DNA of 51,824 nucleotides, taken from JAWWPY01 sp964412845. GTDB lineage: Bacteria > Actinomycetota > Actinomycetes > Streptosporangiales > Streptosporangiaceae. Positions 7,097 through 14,017 of the stretch are shown here, in pieces (within the stretch, counting starts at the first letter, position 1; the number at the start of each line of letters is the position of its first letter). The stretch lies in the NCBI GenBank assembly GCA_964412845.1, contig CAYPQM010000019.1:1-51824 (forward strand), written 5' to 3'. The position numbers and the translations under genes were made by a program. Below the pieces are notes generated by a model. The model was not told where the DNA came from. It did no database searches and saw only the letters and a list, made by a program, of their open reading frames with translations.

Positions 7097-8560
7097 TCAT
7101 CCGGCCAGTGCCGCCGCAAATGTGGCAAAATTGCGGACAAAGCGGTCAATGTCGGTGTTATCGTGCTGAACCGAGATCAGCCACTGTTCGATCTTGCCCC
7201 ACGGCGGCAGGAACACGCCGCCGTTGTGCTGGAAAAGCCAGTGTGCGTGGCTGTAGCGATCATCGATGCCCAGGAACCCGCGGTAATTGCGGACGGGTTC
7301 CGGCGCGAAGACCACGCAGCCCTTGGCGCCGACCGAGACGACGTGCGCCGGCAGCCCGGCGCGCGCGATCTCCGCCTCGATGCCCGCGACGGCCCGGCGG
7401 CGCAGCCCCTCGATCCGCTGGTAGGCCTCAGGGGTGGCGACGTCGCAGAGCATCGCCCGGCAGGCGGCCACCGCGAGCGGGTTGCCGTTGAACGTGCCGA
7501 CCATCTCATAGTCGTTGTTCACGACGTGCTCCATCACCTCGGCGGTGCCGCCGATGGCGGCGATGGCGACGCCGCCGCCGATCGCCTTGGCCAGGGTGAT
7601 GATGTCGGGCGTCACCCCGGTCAGGCCGGTGGCCCCGCCGGGTCCGGCGGTGAGCCCGGTCTTGACCTCGTCGAAGGTGAGCAGTGCGCCATGGTCATGC
7701 AGCAGGTCCTTGAGCCCGTGCAGGAATCCTGGCTCCGGCAGGATGATCCCCGCGTTCATCATGATCGGCTCGATGATCATCCCGGCGATCTGGTCCGGGT
7801 GCTCGTCGAGCAGGCGGGCCACGCTCTCCAGGTCGTTGAAGCAGGCGACCAGGGTCAGCCGCAGGATCGCTTCGGGGATGCCGCTGCTGGCCGCGGACTG
7901 TGCTGGCTTGTGCGCCGGCCCCACGTCCTCGGCGTCCGGCGTGACCGATACCTGCACCGAGTCGTGGTGACCGTGATAACAGCCCTCCACCTTGATGATC
8001 ATGTCGCGGCCGGTGATCGCACGCATCAGGTGAATGGCGTCCATCGTCGCCTCGGTGCCCGAATTGGCGAAGCGCCACAGCGGCAGGCCGAACCGCCGGC
8101 TGAGTTCCTCGCCGACCAGCACCGCGTTCTGGGTGGGCTGGGCGAAGTGCGTGCCCAGTACGGCCTGGCTGCTGACCGCCTCGACGATCGCCGGGTGGGC
8201 ATGGCCGGCCAGCGCCGCTCCGTACCCGCCGTGCAGGTCGACGTACTCGTTGCCATCCACGTCGTAGATCCTGGATCCCTTGCCGTGGCTGAGCCACACG
8301 GCCTGCGGCACGGTGATCTGCCAACTGGAGGTCACCCCTCCGGCGAGCGAACCCCGGGCGCGGGCGGCCATCCGCGCCGACTCAGGCTGCCGGTCGACGA
8401 AGATTTTCTCCTGCTCGGCGATGATGCCCGGCAGATCGGCGCGCGCCGCCGCCGGGCTGGCGGTGGCTGGCCCCGGCGGGCTGGTGGCTGGTGGTTCGGC
8501 CTGGGCGGCGGTTACTGGTCCGGCCTGACTCGTTGCGGCTGACTCCGGCTGGCTGGTCAC
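7097..8560 (-). CDS. PLP-dependent class III aminotransferase (GSA aminomutase/omega-transaminase type)
   Basis: The 487-residue protein is a fold-type I PLP enzyme. The PLP-contacting SGTE (168-171), the YHGHHD segment, the aspartate in FDEVKTG (Asp297) and the Schiff-base lysine in LAKAIGGG (Lys325) are all visible. A 40-residue Ala/Pro-rich N-terminal extension precedes the usual start. GTG 8560 follows GAGGAG by six bases. It lies 102 bases upstream of a polyamine-type importer, so it may transaminate an imported diamine or omega-amino acid. The overall motif pattern resembles glutamate-1-semialdehyde aminomutase, but the context argues against haem biosynthesis. A 16-bp palindrome lies directly upstream. 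Confidence 0.9.
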   Translation of the reverse strand: MTSQPESAATSQAGPVTAAQAEPPATSPPGPATASPAAARADLPGIIAEQEKIFVDRQPESARMAARARGSLAGGVTSSWQITVPQAVWLSHGKGSRIYDVDGNEYVDLHGGYGAALAGHAHPAIVEAVSSQAVLGTHFAQPTQNAVLVGEELSRRFGLPLWRFANSGTEATMDAIHLMRAITGRDMIIKVEGCYHGHHDSVQVSVTPDAEDVGPAHKPAQSAASSGIPEAILRLTLVACFNDLESVARLLDEHPDQIAGMIIEPIMMNAGIILPEPGFLHGLKDLLHDHGALLTFDEVKTGLTAGPGGATGLTGVTPDIITLAKAIGGGVAIAAIGGTAEVMEHVVNNDYEMVGTFNGNPLAVAACRAMLCDVATPEAYQRIEGLRRRAVAGIEAEIARAGLPAHVVSVGAKGCVVFAPEPVRNYRGFLGIDDRYSHAHWLFQHNGGVFLPPWGKIEQWLISVQHDNTDIDRFVRNFATFAAALAG

Positions 8561-8577
8561 GGTGCGCTCCTCAGGCT

Positions 8578-8593
8578 GACTGAACGTTCAGTC
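8578..8593. promoter_or_regulatory. 16-bp palindrome, probable TetR-type operator
   Basis: GACTGAACGTTCAGTC is a perfect palindrome 18 bases upstream of the aminotransferase GTG, close to its ribosome site. Size and form fit a TetR-family operator. No TetR gene is adjacent. Confidence 0.6.
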
Positions 8594-8637
8594 TAAGTCT
8601 GTGGGCTCGCCGCTGACAAGGCCTTCGGATGCCTCAC

Positions 8638-8687
8638 AACGACAGCAAAACGCTTCAACTGTCGTTGGAACGACAGCAAAGCGCTTC
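8638..8687. repeat. Tandem 19-bp operator-like repeats, 31-bp spacing
   Basis: AACGACAGCAAAACGCTTC (8638-8656) recurs with one change at 8669-8687. Between them CTGTCGTT (8659-8666) is the reverse complement of AACGACAG, giving three half-sites. The 31-bp spacing is three helical turns, so both copies face the same side of the DNA. The block lies between the YCII stop (8688) and the aminotransferase start and probably controls the latter. Confidence 0.6.
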
Positions 8688-9059
8688 TCATCCCGTTCGG
8701 CGGGGGACGGGCACCGACGGGAACAGCAGCCGTCCGGCTGGGGTGTGCCAGGTCATGACGTCGAAGGTGTAGAGGCCTTGCTGGACTCCCGGGTCGGCAT
8801 CCATGATGCGGCGCACCGCGTCGAGTGACCCCTGCTGGTACAGGCCCAGGCCGCAGATCGGCTCGTCCTCGGTGGCACTGTCGGTGATCGGGCCGGCGGC
8901 CAGCTGCTGGCCGCTCGCCACCATGCCGAGCGTGTGCGCCAGGTGCTCACGGAAGATCCGCTCCCGGTTCTCGTCGTCGAAATCGTCGTACTGCCGGCTG
9001 CGGCGCAGCAGCACGAGCTCATACGACTCCAGGGTGATGGCATCCGGGCTGGGGGTCAT
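8688..9059 (-). CDS. YCII-related domain protein
   Basis: A 123-residue protein with a ferredoxin-like YCII (YciI) fold: N-terminal LESYELVLLRR strand, HLAHTLGMVASGQQLAAGP helix-turn, and the closing DPGVQQGLYTFDVMTWH. The family is small and cytosolic and often appears next to AHSA1 or sigma-factor genes; its biochemical role is mostly unknown. It is the last gene of the VOC-ArsR-AHSA1 operon, 133 bases after AHSA1. The upstream gap holds repeats and hairpins, so its expression may be uncoupled from the rest. Confidence 0.85.
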   Translation of the reverse strand: MTPSPDAITLESYELVLLRRSRQYDDFDDENRERIFREHLAHTLGMVASGQQLAAGPITDSATEDEPICGLGLYQQGSLDAVRRIMDADPGVQQGLYTFDVMTWHTPAGRLLFPSVPVPRRTG

Positions 9060-9089
9060 CGGGGCGCCTTTCGGGTGGGGGGGGGTCGC

Positions 9090-9160
9090 GGGCCAGGTCT
9101 CCGTCGGGCCAGGTCTCCGCCGGGCCAGGTCTCCGCCGGGCCAGGTCTCGTCGGGCCAGG
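9090..9160. repeat. Imperfect 16-bp tandem repeat
   Basis: About four copies of GGGCCAGGTCTCCGYC run head to tail between the YCII start and the AHSA1 stop; the last copy has lost one base. It is non-coding by position. A G9 run precedes it at about 9077-9085. Confidence 0.65.
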
Positions 9161-9167
9161 CAGGTCG

Positions 9168-9217
9168 GGCGGCGGGCTCGCCGCCGGGCGAGTCAGGCGG
9201 CGGGCTCGCCGCCGGGC
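9168..9217. repeat. 22-bp direct repeat, each copy a hairpin
   Basis: The block 9168-9189 recurs at 9196-9217. Each holds GGCGGCG-GGCT-CGCCGCC, a 7-bp stem with a tetraloop. One copy encodes the AHSA1 C-terminus and the other follows the stop, so the repeat arose by duplicating the gene end. The pair could terminate transcription. Confidence 0.6.
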
Positions 9218-9723
9218 AGGCCGGCCGGGCCCAGCGCGGCGGCCATCCGGTCCAGGATCCGCGCCCAGCCGGTCGAGTAGGACCCAGCGCTGTACCCGCC
9301 GGGAAGCGCGCAGTCCTCCGCCAGTTGCTCGTCGGAGAGCGCTTCCCAGCCCCGGTGCTCGACGGTGACCCGGGTCAGTGCCGGGCCGAGAGCGGCGAAG
9401 CTGAGTTCCACCTCGGTCGGCACGGGCGTCCCGTTCCAGGTCATCACGAACCTGGCCGGTGGCTCCCAGGCCAGCAGCTCACCCCAGTCAACCTCGGTGC
9501 CGTCGTCCCAGGACTCGTAGACCCGGCCGCCCGTGCGCCGCTCGATGACGATGTCGCGGACCCGGTCCTTCCCGGCGGAGAACGGGTCGACCGGCCACCA
9601 GGTGCCGATCGTCCGCACGAACGTGTCAAAGGTATGCCGGACGTCACTGCGGACCAGGGTCGACTGGCGCACCGGAGGCCGCCGCAAGGCGGCGACGGGA
9701 CCCGGTTCAGGCGTCTGGATCAT
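9193..9723 (-). CDS. SRPBCC/AHSA1 domain protein
   Basis: A 176-residue START-like (AHSA1) domain protein: VRSDVRHTFDTFVRTIGTWWP at the N-terminus, the GGRVYESWDDGTEVDWGELL hairpin, and LTRVTVEHRGWEAL with a C-terminal helix (GWARILDRMAAAL). Such proteins bind hydrophobic ligands or act as co-chaperone-like factors. ATG 9723 is preceded by AGGAGG. Linkage of AHSA1 with an ArsR regulator is common in actinobacteria and suggests ArsR-controlled expression. The C-terminal PGGEPAA is encoded in a duplicated 22-bp block. Confidence 0.88.
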   Translation of the reverse strand: MIQTPEPGPVAALRRPPVRQSTLVRSDVRHTFDTFVRTIGTWWPVDPFSAGKDRVRDIVIERRTGGRVYESWDDGTEVDWGELLAWEPPARFVMTWNGTPVPTEVELSFAALGPALTRVTVEHRGWEALSDEQLAEDCALPGGYSAGSYSTGWARILDRMAAALGPAGLPGGEPAA

Positions 9724-9907
9724 GCGAGCCTCCTGGTTGCGGGCACGGGTCGTCGGTCACGGTAGCTGTCCAGTGCAGGTAATCACGGAAGCGGTCAAGG
9801 ACCAGCGTCCACAGCGCGGCAAGCTTCACCCGCTGCGGGGGGTCGGGCTGACCGGTTTCGCTACCCGCTCTGCCGGGCTCACCCGGCACTGGCGGCCTGG
9901 TCGTCAT
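9707..9907 (-). CDS. Small hypothetical ORF between ArsR and AHSA1
   Basis: A 66-residue frame starts (ATG 9907) inside the end of the ArsR gene and ends inside the start of AHSA1, filling the 155-base gap between them. The N-terminus is Pro/Gly-rich; residues about 27-48 (KLAALWTLVLDRFRDYLHW) form a plausible amphipathic helix. Third-position GC is high in the part that does not overlap other genes. No ribosome site or homologue is recognised. It may be a translationally coupled small protein or a chance frame. Confidence 0.3.
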   Translation of the reverse strand: MTTRPPVPGEPGRAGSETGQPDPPQRVKLAALWTLVLDRFRDYLHWTATVTDDPCPQPGGSHDPDA

Positions 9908-10256
9908 CGCTGATACCCCGCTCCGCTTCGACGAGCCTGCGGGCGGTGTCCAGTGACGAGGCCCACATGTCGGCCAGGAACTGCCAGAGCCCGTTCAGCC
10001 CCTCCGGCCGGGCCCGGTACAGCCGCCGGGTGCCGTCCCTTCGCTCAGTCAGCAGGCCCGCGTTCTTCAGGACAGTGAGGTGCTGGCTGACGGCTGTCCG
10101 GCTCACGTCGAAGGCCGCGGCGATCTCGCCCGCCGGCAGTTCGTCCTCGGCGACAAGCCGCAAGATGGCGCGACGGCGCGGTTCGGCGATGGCCCTGAGC
10201 GCCTCGTCGGTCGCCTGCTCCTCGGTCATCGCGGCACCCTGCGGCTCACCGTTCAT
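9879..10256 (-). CDS. ArsR-family helix-turn-helix regulator
   Basis: A 125-residue winged-helix repressor of the ArsR/SmtB fold: IAEPRRRAILRLVAEDELPAG, the recognition region FDVSRTAVSQHLTVLKNAGL, and the wing RRDGTRRLYRARPEGL. No metal-binding cysteine motif is present, so it is not a classical arsenic sensor. This subtype usually pairs with AHSA1 proteins. It is nine bases downstream of the VOC gene. The repeated AACGTTAGT sites at 10661-10698 are its likely operators, making the operon self-regulated. Met10 (10229) is an alternative start. Confidence 0.92.
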   Translation of the reverse strand: MNGEPQGAAMTEEQATDEALRAIAEPRRRAILRLVAEDELPAGEIAAAFDVSRTAVSQHLTVLKNAGLLTERRDGTRRLYRARPEGLNGLWQFLADMWASSLDTARRLVEAERGISDDDQAASAG

Positions 10257-10265
10257 GGCGCTAGA

Positions 10266-10622
10266 TCAGCTCCACAGCCCGACCTGGTTGCCATCCGGGT
10301 CGGTGAAGATCGCGATCCGGCCAAAGTCCCCGGGCAGGTCGGTCGGCGGGACGAGGCGCTTGCCCCCCAGTTGCTCGGCGCGGTCGAGGTAGGCCTCCAG
10401 GTCGTCGACCCGCATGTAGATCTTCACGCTCTTCTCGCCCGTCTCGTCCGACGGGCCGATTCCGCCGCCGATCGCGCCTTCACCGGCCCCGGTGTCGACG
10501 AGCGCGTACCCGCCCATGGCGGGGTCGGCGGCTACCTGCCAGCCGAACAACTCGGCGTAGAACTTCTGCGCGCGCTCCGCATCGGGGCTGATCACCTCGA
10601 AGAAGGCGACTGGCTGACCCAT
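10266..10622 (-). CDS. VOC (glyoxalase/bleomycin-resistance) family protein
   Basis: A 118-residue vicinal-oxygen-chelate fold protein: FFEVISPDAERAQKFYAELF, the VDDLEAYLDRAEQLGGKRL helix and the closing IAIFTDPDGNQVGLW. One domain, so it should dimerise. The usual metal glutamate near the C-terminus is not obvious (GNQVGLW), so it may bind ligand without metal catalysis. ATG 10622 follows AGGAGGGA. First gene of the operon behind the ArsR-like operators. Confidence 0.88.
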   Translation of the reverse strand: MGQPVAFFEVISPDAERAQKFYAELFGWQVAADPAMGGYALVDTGAGEGAIGGGIGPSDETGEKSVKIYMRVDDLEAYLDRAEQLGGKRLVPPTDLPGDFGRIAIFTDPDGNQVGLWS

Positions 10623-10660
10623 AGCACTTCCCTCCTGTGTGCACCATCCGTCGTTATTCG

Positions 10661-10698
10661 CTAACGTTAGTCAACCCCAACGTTAGTGTCAACTAACG
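10661..10698. promoter_or_regulatory. ArsR-type operator cluster
   Basis: The palindrome CTAACGTTAG (10661-10670) is followed by CGTTAGT-GTCA-ACTAACG (10681-10687 with 10692-10698). AACGTTAGT occurs as a direct repeat 16 bp apart (10663 and 10679). The cluster is 39-76 bases upstream of the VOC start and is AT-rich compared with its surroundings. Confidence 0.75.
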
Positions 10699-10796
10699 AA
10701 GCGATCGGAACTCAAATCCGGATCACGAGAGCAGGAGGGTGTGCGGGTGCCCTGGGTGAGCCGGGCTGGTCGCCAGCGTGCGGGGACGCGTCCGGA

Positions 10797-11207
10797 TCAG
10801 CCGGGGATCCGGGTCCGTGCGCGGGTTGCGCGGGAGACCACGAACCGCCAGCCGAGCTGGAACAACCCGAGAAACGCGAGCGCGACCAGGATGAACGCGA
10901 AGGCGGTGCCTTGGCCGGAGACCACCCGCAGCAGCATCCCGATGGCCACCGTGCCCAGCCACACGCCCACGCCGACCGGGACGAGAGCGGCCGGGCGGCG
11001 CCAGTAACGGGTGGCCAGCAGGCCCGCCGCCGTGCCGGCCGCGAAGGGCCAGAACGTGTCCCATAGCCCGGCCAGGCCGCCCCCATCGTGATGGTTCGCG
11101 CGGCCGATCACCACGAACAGCAGCACGCAGCCGAAGTCGGCCAGGGCAGCACCCGCGGAACGCATGGGCCCCAGGCTATGCCGCCTGCGCCTGAGCCGGC
11201 GCGTCAT
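10797..11207 (-). CDS. DUF3054 family membrane protein
   Basis: A 136-residue protein with four predicted membrane helices (about 18-37, 49-67, 73-92, 101-121) and the family motif WPFAAGTAAG followed by VPVGVGVWLGTVAIGMLLRV. The function of the family is unknown; members are actinobacterial. ATG 11207 is preceded by GGAAGG eight bases away; Met15 (11165) is possible. It is divergent from the phosphoesterase gene with a 133-base shared promoter region. Confidence 0.85.
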   Translation of the reverse strand: MTRRLRRRRHSLGPMRSAGAALADFGCVLLFVVIGRANHHDGGGLAGLWDTFWPFAAGTAAGLLATRYWRRPAALVPVGVGVWLGTVAIGMLLRVVSGQGTAFAFILVALAFLGLFQLGWRFVVSRATRARTRIPG

Positions 11208-11340
11208 CGTGCTGCCTTCCTTGACGCTCCGCTGGGCAACCTATTGGCTGGCATTGCCGTGGCTACCTCAGCCGCGGTGCGCCGGCCCTCCTCCGGGCTG
11301 GCTGCTGCCGCCCTTCGTCGCAGTTCCGGGAGCGTGCGCC

Positions 11341-13014
11341 GTGCCGATCGAGCATGTCGTCGTGCTGTGCCTGGAAAACCGCTCGTTCGACCACATGCTC
11401 GGGTTCCTCGATCACCCGGACCCCGCCTTCGACGGGCTGTTGCGCGGCGGCCCGCATGACAATCCGGGCTGGCCCGGCGGAGAACGGGTGGCCGCAACGT
11501 CGGGGGCGAAGAAGGTCCTGCCGTTCGGTCCCGATCACTCGCATGACGCGGTCATCGCACAGCTTGCGCTGACTGGCCGCCGTTCCGCCCGTCAGGCGAC
11601 CAACCAGGGATTCGTGGCGAGCTATGAGCGGAAGGCGCGCGGGCTGGCGCCCGCCCGCCTCGGCGGCCTGCTCGGCCCGGTGCTGACCTGGTGGCAGCAG
11701 CGCAAGCAGGCGACCGCACCCACCGCGCCGGGGCGCGGCCCGTTGGTCATGCTCGGTCAGAGTCCCGGGCAGGTTCCCGTGCTGAGCGCGCTGGCGAGCG
11801 GATTCGCGGTGTGCGATCGGTGGTTTTGCTCGGTGCCCGGGGAGACCTGGCCCAACCGCAACTACCTGCACGCCGCGACTTCGGACGGCGAGACCGATAT
11901 CGAGATCCGGGCCTACCCGAACCGGACCATCTTTGAGCTGCTGGAAGACAACGGCGCCACGTGGCGCATCTACCACGACGACACGCCGCAGGTCTGGGCG
12001 TTTCCCGCGCTGTGGGACACCCCGGGGCGCCACGCGAACTGGTATCCCGCCGCGCGTTTCAGCACCCATGCCGCGGCCGGTGACCTGGCGAGCTACTCGT
12101 TTATCGAGCCCAACCACCATCCGCCGCTGCACACGCTTGACCGCGACCCCATCTTTGGCGGCAGGCCGGGCGCCAGCACCAGCACCAGCCAGCATCCGGA
12201 AAACAACCTTGTGCCTAACGCCGCCTACGACACGTTCGACCCGGCCACCGACACCGACTTCGCGCGGGCCGAGGGGCTGATCGCCACCATCTACGAGGCT
12301 TTGCGGGCGAACCCGGAACTGTTCGCGCGGACCTTGCTGCTGATCACCTACGACGAGCACGGCGGCCTGTATGACCATGTGCCGCCGCCCACCGGCGTTC
12401 CCGCCCCGGGCGGTGGCCGCGGCCCGATCGCCGCCGTCCTGCATGCGATCTCGCACCACAAAGTGCGCCGCTTCGGCTTCACGATGCTCGGCCCGCGTGT
12501 GCCGGCCGTGATCGTCTCGCCGCTGGTCGACGCCGGCACGGTGAGCCATCAGGTCTACGACCACGCGAGCGTCCCATCGACCCTGCGCGCTCTCTTCGCA
12601 CCCCAGGCTGCACCGCTGACTCATCGCGATGCCTGGGCACGGCCGTTCCATGAAGTCGCGAAGCGCGATGTCCCTCGGGCTGACTTGCCCGACCTGTCGA
12701 GATACGTGCCGCCCGCTGTTTCGCCTGGCGCTGTTTCGCCGGGCGTTGTTTCGGCCGCCGCGGTCGCACCGGGCGCTCCGGCTGCTGCGGTGCCCGCAGC
12801 GCACGGCGCCGTCGAGGAAGGCCAGGTGCCCGGGTACTACGCCGACTTCATCGACCAAGCCGACCAAGTGCGCAAACGGCTCCGCAAGCTCGGCGAGCCC
12901 GAGATGCCGGCCGACGCCGCCCCCGCCGGAATCCAGCGTGCCACGCAGACCAGCAACGCTTTCGCGCAGGCCGCTCACCGGCACCGGCACCCCCCGCCTG
13001 AACCTCCGGCGTAA
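11341..13014 (+). CDS. Phosphoesterase (phospholipase C/acid phosphatase-like)
   Basis: A 557-residue member of the phosphoesterase family. The N-terminal metal site ENRSFDHML (12-20), the central GETWPNRNYLHAATSDG, the metal/active-site ITYDEHGGLYDHV, and LGPRVPAVIVSPLV are all conserved. I start at GTG 11341 (GGGAG eight bases before), because the motif normally begins a few residues from the start; the frame runs upstream to 11164 without similarity. No signal peptide is visible, so a cytosolic location or non-classical export is expected. The C-terminal 130 residues contain an Ala/Val/Pro stretch (AVSPGAVSPGVVSAAAVAPG) joining a short helix. Substrate, phospholipid or other phosphomonoester/diester, is unknown. 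Confidence 0.88.
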   Translation: MPIEHVVVLCLENRSFDHMLGFLDHPDPAFDGLLRGGPHDNPGWPGGERVAATSGAKKVLPFGPDHSHDAVIAQLALTGRRSARQATNQGFVASYERKARGLAPARLGGLLGPVLTWWQQRKQATAPTAPGRGPLVMLGQSPGQVPVLSALASGFAVCDRWFCSVPGETWPNRNYLHAATSDGETDIEIRAYPNRTIFELLEDNGATWRIYHDDTPQVWAFPALWDTPGRHANWYPAARFSTHAAAGDLASYSFIEPNHHPPLHTLDRDPIFGGRPGASTSTSQHPENNLVPNAAYDTFDPATDTDFARAEGLIATIYEALRANPELFARTLLLITYDEHGGLYDHVPPPTGVPAPGGGRGPIAAVLHAISHHKVRRFGFTMLGPRVPAVIVSPLVDAGTVSHQVYDHASVPSTLRALFAPQAAPLTHRDAWARPFHEVAKRDVPRADLPDLSRYVPPAVSPGAVSPGVVSAAAVAPGAPAAAVPAAHGAVEEGQVPGYYADFIDQADQVRKRLRKLGEPEMPADAAPAGIQRATQTSNAFAQAAHRHRHPPPEPPA

Positions 13015-13129
13015 ACTGCGGGGATGCCCGACCGCGGTGTCCACCATCCCCGCAGTGCCGGGTGATGGCCAGGCTGCTGATCGCCCACCACACGACCTCG
13101 CCGTCCAGGCAGGCGGCGGAACTCGCCCC

Positions 13130-13996
13130 ATGATCGTCACCATTACCCTGAACGCCTCGCTGCGGGTGCAGTATGAAGCCCAGCGGATCGACTGGGGAGC
13201 GCCGAACCGGGTGACCCGGGTCCGGTACCGGGCGGGTGGCCAGGGACTGGCCGTCGCCCGCGCGCTGCGAGCGCTCGGCGGTGATGTCGTCGCGGCCGGC
13301 CTGGTGGGCGGCGCCACCGGGGATCTGATCACGGCAGATCTGGCCCGGTCTGGTGTGCGCACCCGGTTCACCGCGATCAGCGGGGAATCACGCCGGGTGC
13401 TGGAGGTGGCCGACGCGCAACGCGGGCAAACCACCATCCTTGACGAGTCAGCGCCCTACATCACCACCGAAGAACTGGGCCGGTTCGCTGCGGACTACCG
13501 CAAGCTGATGACCGAGGCCACGGCGGCGGTGCTGTGCGGAACCCTGCCGGCCGGACTCCCGCCGGAGATCTACGGGTCGCTCGTGACCTACGCGGCCGAG
13601 GCCGGGGTACCGGCGATCATCGACGCCGAGGGACCGGCCCTGTCCTACGGCGCATCGAGGCGCCCCGCGCTGGTCATCCCCGTCCCGGGCCAGGTCGACG
13701 TGGCGGCGCTGGTGGCCGGCGGCGTGCCGGCCGTGGCTGTGGTTTCGGATCATGACGTCCACGTGGTGACGGCGGGGCGGGACTGGCGCGGCACGCTTGA
13801 TGGCCATTCCCGCCTGCCGGGTTCCCGCGACGCGCTGGTGGCCGGGCTCGTCTCCGGGGTGGTGCCGGGCTGGTCCTGGCCGGACACGCTGCGGCACGCG
13901 ATCGCGCTCGGCGCGGCCGTCGGCTCTTCCGGCGAGGTGGACCTGGACGCCTACGACATGCTGCTGCCCGAAGTGGTGCTGCGGCCGCCGGGCTGA
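13130..13996 (+). CDS. PfkB/1-phosphofructokinase-like protein with altered active site
   Basis: A 288-residue ribokinase-fold protein similar to 1-phosphofructokinase/tagatose-6-phosphate kinase: TLNASL at the start, GTLPAGLPPEIY (137-148) and the full domain length. Several hallmark positions differ. The usual GGKGxN is GGQGLA (36-41), the KPNxxE segment is IPVPGQVD, and the anion-hole GAGD is GSRD (231-234); the catalytic Asp234 remains. It may have altered or lost sugar-phosphate kinase activity. The start ATG 13130 lies 115 bases past the phosphoesterase stop; the long upstream extension of the frame overlaps that gene and is rejected. Confidence 0.8.
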   Translation: MIVTITLNASLRVQYEAQRIDWGAPNRVTRVRYRAGGQGLAVARALRALGGDVVAAGLVGGATGDLITADLARSGVRTRFTAISGESRRVLEVADAQRGQTTILDESAPYITTEELGRFAADYRKLMTEATAAVLCGTLPAGLPPEIYGSLVTYAAEAGVPAIIDAEGPALSYGASRRPALVIPVPGQVDVAALVAGGVPAVAVVSDHDVHVVTAGRDWRGTLDGHSRLPGSRDALVAGLVSGVVPGWSWPDTLRHAIALGAAVGSSGEVDLDAYDMLLPEVVLRPPG

Positions 13997-14017
13997 CCCG
14001 GGCGTGGCACCGCGAGA

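Noticed and set aside
5639..8542. A 967-codon open frame on the plus strand.
   Set aside because: It is antisense to the binding protein and aminotransferase; its product is Arg/Ala/Gly/His-rich and motif-free, a normal shadow of high-GC codons.
7097..8560. hemL (glutamate-1-semialdehyde aminomutase).
   Set aside because: Similarity is general to class III enzymes; there are no haem genes, and a polyamine-type importer follows.
11164..11340. An N-terminal extension of the phosphoesterase.
   Set aside because: The conserved motif starts right after GTG 11341, which has its own ribosome site.
11263..13437. A 724-codon open frame on the minus strand.
   Set aside because: It is antisense to the phosphoesterase and PfkB-like genes, both with clear motifs.
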